Of a stretch of DNA of 64,000 nucleotides, positions 7,900 to 16,296 are shown piece after piece. The stretch is from CAZJKE01 sp964546585 (lineage in GTDB: Bacteria; Planctomycetota; Phycisphaerae; Phycisphaerales; SM1A02), in NCBI GenBank assembly GCA_964546585.1, contig CAZJKE010000006.1:10387-74386 (forward strand), written 5' to 3'. Under the pieces are notes generated by a model. That model was not told the origin of the DNA. It did not search any database and saw nothing but the letters and a program-made list of their open reading frames with translations. The translations under genes and the position numbers were made by a program. How positions within the stretch are numbered: the stretch's first letter is position 1; each line of letters starts with the position of its first letter.

Positions 7900-8498
7900 T
7901 GCTCGACCTCCGAGAACATGGCTGCCATCTCGCCGACCTCCATTTGAATCGCGAAACTGCGAACCTCCTCGTCGGAGTTCTGCGTCGAATGCTGCAGCGA
8001 AACATGCCGAAAGAGAGGTGACTTGGCGAGGCTGTCGATGTACCGCGACACAACGCCGTCGGTGGAGGCGATACCAACAACTCGAATGTGCTCCCGCACC
8101 AGAAGTTCGTCCTCCTCGCCGATTCGCCGCCTCGCCTGTACATGGAACTCTCGAAGCACGACTTCGGCGGGAAGGAGGCGAACAACCTCAGTCAACAAGA
8201 CCGATCGCGGCACGATGTCGAGTTGATCGCTGATCGCACCGGCCTCCGCAACGGATGCCCGAAGTTGCAACTGCGTTGCAAGGTAGTCGTCGACATGGCG
8301 CTCGGCATTCAGCCAGCTCGATTCGACAACATTTCTCTGCCGGACTGCGTGATCCAGCCCCTGTACCGCAACCGCAAAGGCCCCGGCGGTTGCGACTGCA
8401 ATCACGGCCAGCAACACCAAGCCACCTCGAAGGATGCGCCGATCGAGCCTTGCGGCGTGATACGAGGCCGGAAGAAAGTCGTCGAATCGCTCGCTCAT
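7896..8498 (-). CDS. PilN-like pilus/type II secretion assembly protein
   Basis: A 200-residue protein with a short cytoplasmic N-terminus (MSERFDDFLPASYHAARLDRR), which resembles the PilM-binding segment of PilN, one membrane helix (~residues 26-46) and a periplasmic coiled coil and domain containing RSVLLTEVVRLLPAEVVLREF, typical of PilN/GspL C-termini. The start at 8498 overlaps the pilM stop as ATGA; upstream codons in the same frame overlap pilM and are not needed. It should pair with PilO encoded just downstream. Confidence 0.8.
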   Translation of the reverse strand: MSERFDDFLPASYHAARLDRRILRGGLVLLAVIAVATAGAFAVAVQGLDHAVRQRNVVESSWLNAERHVDDYLATQLQLRASVAEAGAISDQLDIVPRSVLLTEVVRLLPAEVVLREFHVQARRRIGEEDELLVREHIRVVGIASTDGVVSRYIDSLAKSPLFRHVSLQHSTQNSDEEVRSFAIQMEVGEMAAMFSEVEQ

Positions 8499-9517
8499 GC
8501 CGCGTCCCCCATCGGTCGCAGACACAACCCAGCGGCTGCCGCCCAGGCGGGGCCTGCGACTGCAAGTCGATTCTCGCCGAGCCATTTCGATGGGTCGCCC
8601 AGGAATGCTGGTATCCCGACATGTGAAGCAATGGCCCCGCACGCTCTTCGATCACATGCACCCTCGCCAGTGAATACCAGACGATCAACGGATCGGTCCG
8701 GATGTATCGCATCATGATGAAGGATGCATGAATGCAATTCATCCGCCAACGGCGCGAACGACGCCTCTTCTACCGGACTCAGGGCGTGAAGGCTCTTCGG
8801 TGATTGTTCTTGCCGCCGTTCAATCTCATCGACATTGCACTCTCCAGTCGCTTCACTTCCATCGTCCTGCCACTGTTGCGTTCCATCCGGACCGGGCGAC
8901 CGAAGCGCGCGAGAGAGTACGCATCGCGAGCCATGCGTCATGGCGGCGACCACCGCAGATGCTTCAATGTGCACATGCAAAGTGGTGTGTAGTTCATCAT
9001 CTTCCCTGCGTTGGAGTCGCTCAAATCCCTGCATGGCTGCAAAGAGCGATGTCGTTAGAGTGCGTGCGGCAAGGCCAGCATCCTGCAGTTTCTGTGCAGC
9101 GTCCATCACTCTTGATCGATCGATGCCAACACAGAGCAACTCGCGCTGAGGACCGCTTGCTCCGTCGATTGTGGCGACCGTTGCCATCCGAAGTTCCGCA
9201 TTGGCCCACGCATCATCGTGGCCGCAAAGCATGCTGGGCACGGCATCATTGCCAGTACCAGGCGCAAGCCGCAGGTGCGTCATCACGGCTGCCGATGCGG
9301 GTAACGCAACTGCGGCTTCGGTAGCAACGCACCTTGCCGCCGCCTCCCGCAGTGCCCCTGGATCGTCCTGCGGCAACTCCAGTGCGCAGCCAACTACACA
9401 AGCCGCGCCACCTCGTAACTCCACAAGCCTGATCGAATCGTGCTCAAAGTGCACTGCGAGCGTTTGTGTAGTACGACCGCCTCGATGAGGAATCCGCCAT
9501 CGCATCACGATCCTCAT
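8495..9517 (-). CDS. PilM-like actin-fold assembly protein
   Basis: A 340-residue cytoplasmic protein at the head of the pilN-pilO operon. Features fitting the PilM/GspL-type actin fold are the opening strand LAVHFEHDSIRLVEL, a middle AAMTHGSRCVLSRAL strand pair, and a C-terminal VDRLVFTGEGAC followed by GIPAFLGDPSKWLGE, which resembles the conserved phosphate-loop and closing regions of PilM. Sequence divergence is high, so the call rests on fold-like motifs plus gene order. In-frame starts are a TTG at 9580 and ATGs at 9517 and 9505; 9517 is chosen because the others are weaker or give no added family sequence. lepB lies upstream. Confidence 0.7.
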   Translation of the reverse strand: MRIVMRWRIPHRGGRTTQTLAVHFEHDSIRLVELRGGAACVVGCALELPQDDPGALREAAARCVATEAAVALPASAAVMTHLRLAPGTGNDAVPSMLCGHDDAWANAELRMATVATIDGASGPQRELLCVGIDRSRVMDAAQKLQDAGLAARTLTTSLFAAMQGFERLQRREDDELHTTLHVHIEASAVVAAMTHGSRCVLSRALRSPGPDGTQQWQDDGSEATGECNVDEIERRQEQSPKSLHALSPVEEASFAPLADELHSCILHHDAIHPDRSVDRLVFTGEGACDRRACGAIASHVGIPAFLGDPSKWLGENRLAVAGPAWAAAAGLCLRPMGDAA

Positions 9518-9607
9518 CGGTGCCCGCGATGCCGCACTGAACACCCAAGGGTCGATCAAGGGTTGCGTTGTATCGATCAACGCGATTGCGCAGTGGACCA
9601 GTCGCGA

Positions 9608-11176
9608 CTACCGAATGAAACGGATATTCCCGAGATCCGGCACGATCTGAAGATTTCCAAGTCGATGCGCTGCCGGCCAGTACACGCTCCATGCCTTGCC
9701 AATCAACAGATCGCGATGCACAACGAATGGCGATGGATCCAATTGAGCGGCGACAAATGGATCTGGATTCCCCCAGAGCCTTCCATCCAGCGAATATGGG
9801 CTGTTGTCGCCTGCCATCAGAAAGTGATCCTCTCCAAGCACCGCCAGTTTGTCCGGATGAGTTCCGAAGGCGGGCGACCCAATTGCCACCAGTGATTCGT
9901 TGCCCGAAAGGGTCGGGTTTTTCTGAGCGCGTGTTGGAATCGTGTCGCTGCGGTAGTGCAGGTCGCGACCGACCAGAATCCGTTCGATCGTTGCCGGTGA
10001 ACCATCAAATACCCAACGCAATCCCGGCGCACCACCCCAACGCCCGGCAAGTTGGGAAAGCGGCGGCGCATCGCCTGCCCCCGTCGCATATCGCAGCCGT
10101 TCCTCCGGGCCCCAGTCGTACCAGAGTTCTGCTGTTCGCTCACCATTGACAAACACCACCATCGTTTGATCGACATGCCAACATTCCAACCGGACCGGCT
10201 GTCCCGGTTCGAAACCGCCAAATTCGAATGAGACCTCAGTTCGTGGCCCGTTTCCGCGGAGCAACTCCATCGCCAAGTGGCCACCCTGATCGCCAATGGA
10301 CCACACGAATCGATGTCCGCGAGTCTGGAGCTCAAACTGCGCGGTCAATGCGGCATCCTCCGCAACAATGGTCGCGGCCACTTGGACATCTGAAACCGGT
10401 CGACTCCGCTTGCCCTCCATGATCATGTTGTAGGGAAGCCAGTCATCGATCGGCAGACGGTTGTGATCCCAGACCAGTTCGGATCGAGCGGCTGACTCGC
10501 AGAACCATGTTCGATCCTCGAAGGTCCACTCGCCATCAGGTCGCCCAACCCAGGGTGGTCCGGGCCACACGCGGTCGAGCGCCAGCCGGTCGATGGGCAC
10601 GGCATCGCTGTCATGTACCAGCCGCCACAATGCCCGCTGCACCGACTCCGGCTTTCGCTGCACGTGGAGACTCTGCTCATCCTCTCCGGCAAAGACATCC
10701 CCATCCGCGATCCAAATGGTCTCGCCGGGAAGACCGATGAGCCGTTTGATGTAATTCCCCGATGGACCCTGCGTGTCTGTTGGATTCTTGAACACGACCA
10801 CATCAAATCGATCGGGATCGAAAAACGGATACAGCGTCTTCAGCACAAGCACTCGGTCGCCACCCTTCGGCGAGAAATCCCTCGCCTCGGATGCCGGCAG
10901 CGGTTGATTCCGGCCGAGCATGGGGTCGATCATGCGAGAAGTGTTGACCGGACGCCCGGATGAGAATCCTACGGCGAAATCCTGACCCGTCTGATCGCTG
11001 TGTTTGAGCAGGTGCTGACCAAGCAGCGTCGGAGCCATGGATCCGGTTGGAATGACGAAACCTTCAACCACGAATCCTCGGAAGGTCATCGCAAGAACGA
11101 ACGCAAATACCAACGATCGAAGTGTTTCGACCACGCCGGATGCTCTGTCCTGTTCAGATGCGCCTTGCACGGGCAC
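9608..11176 (-). CDS. lepB: Signal peptidase I with a large inserted domain
   Basis: A 522-residue S26 signal peptidase that removes signal peptides at the outer face of the inner membrane. One N-terminal helix (~20-40) is followed by the nucleophile motif IPTGSMAPTL (Ser46), then GDRVLVLK, the lysine motif NYIKRLIGLPGE (general base) and, far downstream, box E AGDNSPYSLDGRLWG. Typical LepB is 170-325 residues. The excess is a ~270-residue insertion between the lysine motif and box E. Part of it (VRLECWHVDQTMVVFVNG) resembles a LamG/concanavalin-like beta-sandwich. The start codon is GTG, 3 bp after the ricT stop. It probably serves exported and surface proteins encoded here. Confidence 0.93.
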   Translation of the reverse strand: MPVQGASEQDRASGVVETLRSLVFAFVLAMTFRGFVVEGFVIPTGSMAPTLLGQHLLKHSDQTGQDFAVGFSSGRPVNTSRMIDPMLGRNQPLPASEARDFSPKGGDRVLVLKTLYPFFDPDRFDVVVFKNPTDTQGPSGNYIKRLIGLPGETIWIADGDVFAGEDEQSLHVQRKPESVQRALWRLVHDSDAVPIDRLALDRVWPGPPWVGRPDGEWTFEDRTWFCESAARSELVWDHNRLPIDDWLPYNMIMEGKRSRPVSDVQVAATIVAEDAALTAQFELQTRGHRFVWSIGDQGGHLAMELLRGNGPRTEVSFEFGGFEPGQPVRLECWHVDQTMVVFVNGERTAELWYDWGPEERLRYATGAGDAPPLSQLAGRWGGAPGLRWVFDGSPATIERILVGRDLHYRSDTIPTRAQKNPTLSGNESLVAIGSPAFGTHPDKLAVLGEDHFLMAGDNSPYSLDGRLWGNPDPFVAAQLDPSPFVVHRDLLIGKAWSVYWPAAHRLGNLQIVPDLGNIRFIR

Positions 11177-11179
11177 AGT

Positions 11180-12331
11180 TTACTTCCCGCCGCCCCGCTT
11201 TCGTCGACGCCGCCGGCGCCGCCGCTTCCCGCCGTCCTGACCTGCGCTGCCATCCTTACCGCTGGATTGTGTCGTTTGACGTGCATCGCCGCCCTTGCCG
11301 CCGCCTCGACGCCGCCGCCGTCTCTTCTTCGGCGGCTCTTCCTTTGGAACCTCTTCCCAAGGCCGGGGGCAGGTTTCCGGGTCGGACAGTTCCTCTACTG
11401 GGATAGCGACTTGGCGGTGATCGTGCTCAAGGTCCACCAATACCAGTTGCACGAGAATCTTCGAGTCGACAACGAGCCCCGGACCTTCGGGCGTTCCGAC
11501 ACGAGTCTTGCGATGCGGCAGGTTCTTCTTGAGTTCCCGATATGTCTGATCCTCGTAGCGAAGGCAGCACATGAGTCTGCCGCACCGACCCGTAATCTTG
11601 TGGGGATCGAGCGTCTGTTTCTGTTGCTTTGCCGATCGCATCGATACCGGTGGAAGCGATTTCAGGAAATTCTTGCAACAACATTGTTGACCGCACCGCT
11701 CAAAGTCCGCTACCAGTCTCGCCTCATCTCGCGCGCCCACCTGTCGCAATTCAATGCGCGTCGAGAATCGTTCCGCAAGATCTCGCACAAGATCGCGAAA
11801 GTCGACACGATGCTCGGAGAGGTAGTAGACCGTCAGGACTTCCTCGCCGAGGATCGGCTCGACATCGATCAACTCCATTTCGAGTCGGTGTTCCTCGATC
11901 AATCTCTTGCAAACAGAGCGGTACTCGGGAACTCTGGCCTGCAACTCACGATCCCGACTCGCGTCCTCCGCACTCTCCACCCGCAGAATGCGGCCGTTCG
12001 TATGGAACGGATAGTTGCGGCCACCTGATCGCTCGATGTACTCCAGCATGTCCTTCCGATCCACGGACTTCGAGCAGCCGCTGTTCCGGCAGGTCGTCGT
12101 CGTCATCTCGACAATTTCGGTGCCGCGGTGCGTCCGAGCGACCAACCTGGCGCCACATCCCGCCCGGATTCCCCCAGCCTGTTTGAACTCGCCAATCTCG
12201 GCCATGCGACCAAATCGAACCACCATCGTCTCGGGCTCTTCAATCTGGGCGAGTTGTTCTTCAAGTGTCAGCCCGTCCCGCCTGGCGGGGTCAAGGTCTG
12301 CCTCGAATACTGGAAGGGGAAAAATGGACAT
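11180..12331 (-). CDS. ricT: PSP1-domain protein RicT/YaaT family with a basic tail
   Basis: A 383-residue protein whose core (~residues 35-290) carries the PSP1/RicT cysteine signature CGQQCCCKNFL and GRCGRLMCCLRYE, with HKITGRCGRLMCC typical of the family. In Bacillus, RicT acts in the RicAFT Fe-S complex that influences RNA processing and development; the role outside Firmicutes is not settled. The last ~60 residues are low complexity, with two runs of six to eight arginines plus GGGK blocks, which suggests RNA binding or localisation. The gene sits between der and lepB. The upstream leader contains GGAGG about 20 nt ahead of the ATG and a TATGAA hexamer further up. Confidence 0.88.
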   Translation of the reverse strand: MSIFPLPVFEADLDPARRDGLTLEEQLAQIEEPETMVVRFGRMAEIGEFKQAGGIRAGCGARLVARTHRGTEIVEMTTTTCRNSGCSKSVDRKDMLEYIERSGGRNYPFHTNGRILRVESAEDASRDRELQARVPEYRSVCKRLIEEHRLEMELIDVEPILGEEVLTVYYLSEHRVDFRDLVRDLAERFSTRIELRQVGARDEARLVADFERCGQQCCCKNFLKSLPPVSMRSAKQQKQTLDPHKITGRCGRLMCCLRYEDQTYRELKKNLPHRKTRVGTPEGPGLVVDSKILVQLVLVDLEHDHRQVAIPVEELSDPETCPRPWEEVPKEEPPKKRRRRRRGGGKGGDARQTTQSSGKDGSAGQDGGKRRRRRRRRKRGGGK

Positions 12332-12482
12332 GGGTTGCTGCGCGGCCCCTCCGCGAACCAGTGTCAGCGAGAGGCAAGGTTCATACTGTCGTCAGGCAGG
12401 GTTTCAGCACCATCGCTCTCCTGACCGAGCGGCGGTTCCAAACGCGAGCAACCCACGGAAGAACAACAGTATAGACCAGGAG

Positions 12483-12508
12483 GGTGTCAGACGCCGGTGT
12501 CGGACACC
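12483..12508. repeat. Two tandem 13-bp palindromes overlapping the der stop
   Basis: GGTGTCAGACGCC (12483-12495) directly followed by GGTGTCGGACACC (12496-12508). They encode the last residues of Der (ending VSDTGV) and its stop codon. The same palindrome occurs at 36332-36344, and partial forms at 34756-34768 and 45892-45904. Confidence 0.75.
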
Positions 12509-13929
12509 TTGGAAGTGCCACTCTTGAGTTCGGCAAGGCTCTTTCGGCCGCGGTGGGAGAACAACAGTCGGATCGGAACCTCGCTGAAAGGCAATTCCTC
12601 GCGAAGGCGGTTCAGGAGATACCGCTCGTAACGGCCCACAAACAGCGATGGATCATTCACGACAAACGCCAGCGTCGGCGGGTTGGTCGCAATCTGCGAA
12701 ACATAGAACAACTTGGCCTGCGTGCCGAGCCGCGAGGAGGGACCTCGCTTCTGAAGAATCTCTTCGATGATCGCGTTCACCTTCGAAGTCGGCTCCCTGT
12801 GGGAAGCCTGCTCATCCAAGTTGAACGCCATGGCGACCAAGTCCTCCAACCCCTTGCCCTTGGAAGCGCTGGTAAACACGATTGGGGCGAAATCCAGCCC
12901 TCGCAGTTCCTTGGTCAGATACTCGAGATAGTCCTCCGCAGATACATCGTCGTCCACCATGTCCCACTTGTTGACGGCGATCACCGTCGGCTTGTACTGC
13001 CGCTGCAGTTCCTGCGCCAGTTTCTTGTCAACCTGCGACACTCGCTCGAGCGCGTCGACCACCAGAACGGCAACATCCGCCCTTCTGATGGCATGCAGCA
13101 TGCGGCGATAGGCGTAGTACTCGACATCGTCTGAAAAACTCTTCTGTTTCCGCAGCCCGGCCGTATCGATCGCAGTAAACGCTCTATCGCCGATTTGAAA
13201 ATGCACATCCACGGCATCGCGCGTTGTACCGGCGATCTCCGAGACAATGACGCGAGACTCGCCCGCAAGCGCGTTGATCATCGAGGACTTCCCAGCGTTC
13301 CTTTTTCCCACGATCGCCAACTTCAAATCAACATCAGTCTTCTCATCGCTTCGCTCCGGCATGGCGTCGACGCGACTCCACAACACATCGACCAGTGTCC
13401 GCATCCCATGCCCGCTCGTAGCAGACACGCATACCGGCTCACCAAGCCCGAGTGAGGCCGCCTCCATCCCGTGAGGAACCCACGACACCGAATCAACCTT
13501 GCTCGCTACCACTAGGACGCGGTCGAGTATTCCCGCTCGCCGCAGCAACATCGCCACGGTCTCATCCAGCGAGGTAATTCCGGCTTGCGCGTCAAGGAGA
13601 AAGATGATCAGATCCCCATCATCCATGGCCTGTTTGATCTGGAACTCGATGTCCTCAGTCAGGTCACGAAGGTCACGGCCCGCATCATCAAAGTGCCGAT
13701 CCTCCGCCACATAGACACCCCATCCGCCAGTGTCGAACACCTCGGCCAAGTGCCGCGGCGTGGCCTTGGGTGTGTCGATCGGCGGATCAAGTTCCAGCAC
13801 CACGCCCACGCGATCCCGCGTCACGCCCGGCGTAGCATCGACGATCGACACCCGTTGTTTCGCGAGGCGGTTCAGAAGACTGGACTTGCCGACATTAGGC
13901 CGTCCCACAATGGCGATTCGAGGCAGCAT
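12487..13929 (-). CDS. der: GTPase Der (ribosome assembly)
   Basis: A 480-residue double GTPase of 50S ribosome biogenesis. The first G domain has GRPNVGKSSLLNRL at residue ~8, the second GKRNAGKSSMINAL at ~212, each with DTGG/DTAG and NKWD-type motifs (VNKWDMVDD). The C-terminal KH-like domain (LAFVVNDPSLFVGRYERYL, then RLLFSHRGRKS) closes the protein. Length is normal. The final residues are encoded by a repeated palindrome. It is divergent from gmk with only 34 bp between the start codons. Confidence 0.96.
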   Translation of the reverse strand: MLPRIAIVGRPNVGKSSLLNRLAKQRVSIVDATPGVTRDRVGVVLELDPPIDTPKATPRHLAEVFDTGGWGVYVAEDRHFDDAGRDLRDLTEDIEFQIKQAMDDGDLIIFLLDAQAGITSLDETVAMLLRRAGILDRVLVVASKVDSVSWVPHGMEAASLGLGEPVCVSATSGHGMRTLVDVLWSRVDAMPERSDEKTDVDLKLAIVGKRNAGKSSMINALAGESRVIVSEIAGTTRDAVDVHFQIGDRAFTAIDTAGLRKQKSFSDDVEYYAYRRMLHAIRRADVAVLVVDALERVSQVDKKLAQELQRQYKPTVIAVNKWDMVDDDVSAEDYLEYLTKELRGLDFAPIVFTSASKGKGLEDLVAMAFNLDEQASHREPTSKVNAIIEEILQKRGPSSRLGTQAKLFYVSQIATNPPTLAFVVNDPSLFVGRYERYLLNRLREELPFSEVPIRLLFSHRGRKSLAELKSGTSKVSDTGV

Positions 13930-13939
13930 GAATCAGGAG

Positions 13940-13957
13940 ATGGTATCGCGATACACT
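13940..13957. promoter_or_regulatory. Compact divergent promoter der / gmk
   Basis: The 34-bp spacer contains the near-symmetrical block ATGGTATCGCGATACACT. On the plus strand TACACT (13952-13957) ends 6 nt before the gmk ATG. On the minus strand TACCAT (13940-13945) ends 10 nt before the der ATG. Both transcripts would be leaderless or nearly so. Confidence 0.45.
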
Positions 13958-13963
13958 CTGTCC

Positions 13964-14557
13964 ATGTCCAAGTCACAGGAACGCGGCCTGCTGGTAGTCA
14001 TTTCCGGCCCATCCGGCGTTGGAAAGACGACGATTGTCCATCGCGTCCGGGATGCGGTTGACGCCATATTCAGCGTCTCTGCGACGACGCGCCCACGAAG
14101 TGACAGCGAAAGGGAAGGAGAGGACTACTACTTCGTCTCCATCGATCAATTCGAGAACATGCTGCAATCCGGTGCGTTTCTGGAGAACGCCGAGGTCTTC
14201 GGAAGACACCGGTACGGCACGCCAAAGGAGCCCGTCGAAGCCGCTCTGGCAGCCGGTCAGGTCATGTTGCTTGACATCGATGTGCAAGGTGGCATTCAGG
14301 TGAGAAGAAATATGCCCGGAGCGTTGATGATCTTCATCCTGCCACCAAGCGACGAGGAACTCCATCGGCGGCTACAGGATCGTGGCCGCGATGATGCAGA
14401 GGCGATCGATCGGCGGTACAACGAGGCCAAGCGCGAGATCCGGCTGGCCCGGCAGAGCGGAGCGTATGACCACTTCATCGTGAATGACGATCTGGACCTC
14501 GCCGTCCGCGAAGCGACAGCAATCATCAGGCAGGCGCGTTCCGGACAAGTCGCCTGA
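13964..14557 (+). CDS. gmk: Guanylate kinase
   Basis: A 197-residue enzyme that phosphorylates GMP to GDP. The P-loop is GPSGVGKTTIV at residues ~15-25; the GMP-binding region contains SVSATTRPRSDSEREGEDYYF and YGTPKEPVEAAL, and LLDIDVQGG follows. Length is in the usual 190-210 range. An upstream in-frame ATG at 13931 would extend into the promoter; 13964 gives the standard N-terminus and has TACACT 6 nt ahead. It is followed by the unknown exported protein gene after 11 bp. Confidence 0.96.
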   Translation: MSKSQERGLLVVISGPSGVGKTTIVHRVRDAVDAIFSVSATTRPRSDSEREGEDYYFVSIDQFENMLQSGAFLENAEVFGRHRYGTPKEPVEAALAAGQVMLLDIDVQGGIQVRRNMPGALMIFILPPSDEELHRRLQDRGRDDAEAIDRRYNEAKREIRLARQSGAYDHFIVNDDLDLAVREATAIIRQARSGQVA

Positions 14558-14568
14558 CACACAACACC

Positions 14569-16245
14569 ATGTGTACCATCACCGCGATCATCGCCGCCGC
14601 GATCATCGGCTCACTCGATCCAGCGTCCATTCATGCTCGCAGTCCATCGCCGATTGCGGTGCGAGGTGGTGTCCTCATGGTCCCCCTTCTCAGCGAACAG
14701 CATTCGGCTGATTGGCCCGCCACCCTTGCCGTGACGCTCTCCGACGGACGCCGGATCGTCGGACACATCGGCTGGATCGAGGCCGGTTCCCCAAGCACAG
14801 CATGGACCGGCGGAAGCGCCGTGATCCGCCCGGTCGAAGCAGGTGACGACATGGCCCTTCTCGATCCACAGGACTCCGTCAGCGGCCCGGTGCTTCTTGC
14901 GCAGTTGCCGCTGAACGGCCAAGGTCCCTTGTCGCTCGGTGGCGACACGCTTGAAGCGCAGTGGGTCGATCTCCCCTCGCGTCTCCCCGATCTCGGCATG
15001 ATGCAACCGCTCCCCGGGGACCTGACCGAGGCCGCGGAACCGCCTGCGACGCCATTTCATTGGTGGCGTGCTGTATTGCTCGCCAATCGTCATGGATTGT
15101 CCGTTCCACCGCCGCCGAACAACTCCGATGTCGAACTCCTTGCGGCGGTGCACATGGACCAACTCTGGCGCATTGCGCTGCAGCGGCTCGCGAACATGAG
15201 CCGCGGTGTCGCAGCGCAGTGCCGCGACATTCTGACTGCAACCGCAAGCGACAACGGGTACCTCTTCGGATGCTGGGCGGTTGACGGCGTTCATGTGGAA
15301 AAACTCCTTGCGACGCTGCTCGATGAAACCCTGCCGCATGAGAGCGTGGTCCGATACGCCCTGCAATGGTGCGAAGCATCGCCCGGCGGACTTGCTTGGG
15401 CGGAGCAGGCTTTCGGCCGCGATGTCGCCGTTGCGATCGCCAATCCATCGCCACAACACGTGCTTGTGTCCTGGCAGTGGGAGGAAAACGACGATGTCCC
15501 CTTGGCAACAGATATCCCCGCGGGCAGAACGGCCAGAATCACAGTCGAACGTCCACAACTCATCGATCCATCGCTCTTTGGACCGGTGACGACGACCTCG
15601 TTACTGCAACGGCTCAATCTGAACATCGGCGGCCAGCGGTTGTCGCTTCCCTTCACACCCACAGTCATCGAGGCGATACCTCCTTCCGTGTCACTGCCCG
15701 CACTACACCCGACATGGACACTTCTTGACCTTCGTCGCGGACGCCCCGGACTCCCCGCCACACCAACATCCGTTGAAGTCCGAAAGGTCATGGGCCGCTG
15801 GGAAGTGTTCGCGATCTGCACCTATCCGGGCAGCGAGACTCCACTTCCCGGAATACTGGCCGACCTTGGGATGCTCGCCGGGACGGAGGCGTTCACCATT
15901 CTCTGCACCCGCGATGGGAACCCCTGTGCCAACCTCGATGACGCGGTCGCAGTGCTGTCAATCACGCCCCAGAGCCATCGACTCTATCGCGGTATAGACG
16001 ATGGATCGCTCGAGGTACACCAGCACGCCGCCGCCAGCCAGTGGCGAATTCGGGTCGTGCTCCCACCCACTTGGATGCCCGATTCCAGGCTTCGTCTTGC
16101 CTTCATGCGGTCGCACGGCGACTCCTCCGACATCGAAACCGGGCCTCTCCCCTGCGTCCCGTGGCACATTGTGCCCGCACCGGCGATCATCAAGTTGGAT
16201 GCATGGGATCGAATTGAACGGGTGCCGATTACGACGCCTCACTAA
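14569..16245 (+). CDS. Large exported protein of unknown function
   Basis: A 558-residue protein with a hydrophobic N-terminus (TITAIIAAAIIGSLD) ending in IHARS, which looks like a cleavable signal peptide. The next ~100 residues (IAVRGGVLMVPLL, then LSDGRRIVGHIGWIE and LPLNGQGPLSLGGDTLEAQWVDL) alternate in a beta-rich pattern. The rest is mixed, with tryptophan-rich strands and repeated VSWQWEEN-like phrases. I recognise no catalytic motif. It follows gmk by 11 bp and precedes the PSD-like gene by 51 bp, so it may be in the gmk operon. A secreted or periplasmic protein of a planctomycete-restricted family is the best inference. Confidence 0.65.
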   Translation: MCTITAIIAAAIIGSLDPASIHARSPSPIAVRGGVLMVPLLSEQHSADWPATLAVTLSDGRRIVGHIGWIEAGSPSTAWTGGSAVIRPVEAGDDMALLDPQDSVSGPVLLAQLPLNGQGPLSLGGDTLEAQWVDLPSRLPDLGMMQPLPGDLTEAAEPPATPFHWWRAVLLANRHGLSVPPPPNNSDVELLAAVHMDQLWRIALQRLANMSRGVAAQCRDILTATASDNGYLFGCWAVDGVHVEKLLATLLDETLPHESVVRYALQWCEASPGGLAWAEQAFGRDVAVAIANPSPQHVLVSWQWEENDDVPLATDIPAGRTARITVERPQLIDPSLFGPVTTTSLLQRLNLNIGGQRLSLPFTPTVIEAIPPSVSLPALHPTWTLLDLRRGRPGLPATPTSVEVRKVMGRWEVFAICTYPGSETPLPGILADLGMLAGTEAFTILCTRDGNPCANLDDAVAVLSITPQSHRLYRGIDDGSLEVHQHAAASQWRIRVVLPPTWMPDSRLRLAFMRSHGDSSDIETGPLPCVPWHIVPAPAIIKLDAWDRIERVPITTPH

Positions 16246-16264
16246 CCGCACCGTGGATTGCGTG

Positions 16265-16270
16265 TATGCT
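16265..16270 (+). promoter_or_regulatory. -10 element and strong RBS for the PSD-like gene
   Basis: TATGCT at 16265-16270 would give a ~20-nt leader that contains the strong Shine-Dalgarno AAAGGAGG, ending at 16290, 6 nt before the ATG at 16297. This leadered arrangement contrasts with the leaderless pattern elsewhere and suggests high translation. Confidence 0.45.
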
Positions 16271-16296
16271 CTCCCTCCCCCCAAAGGAGGATTCGA

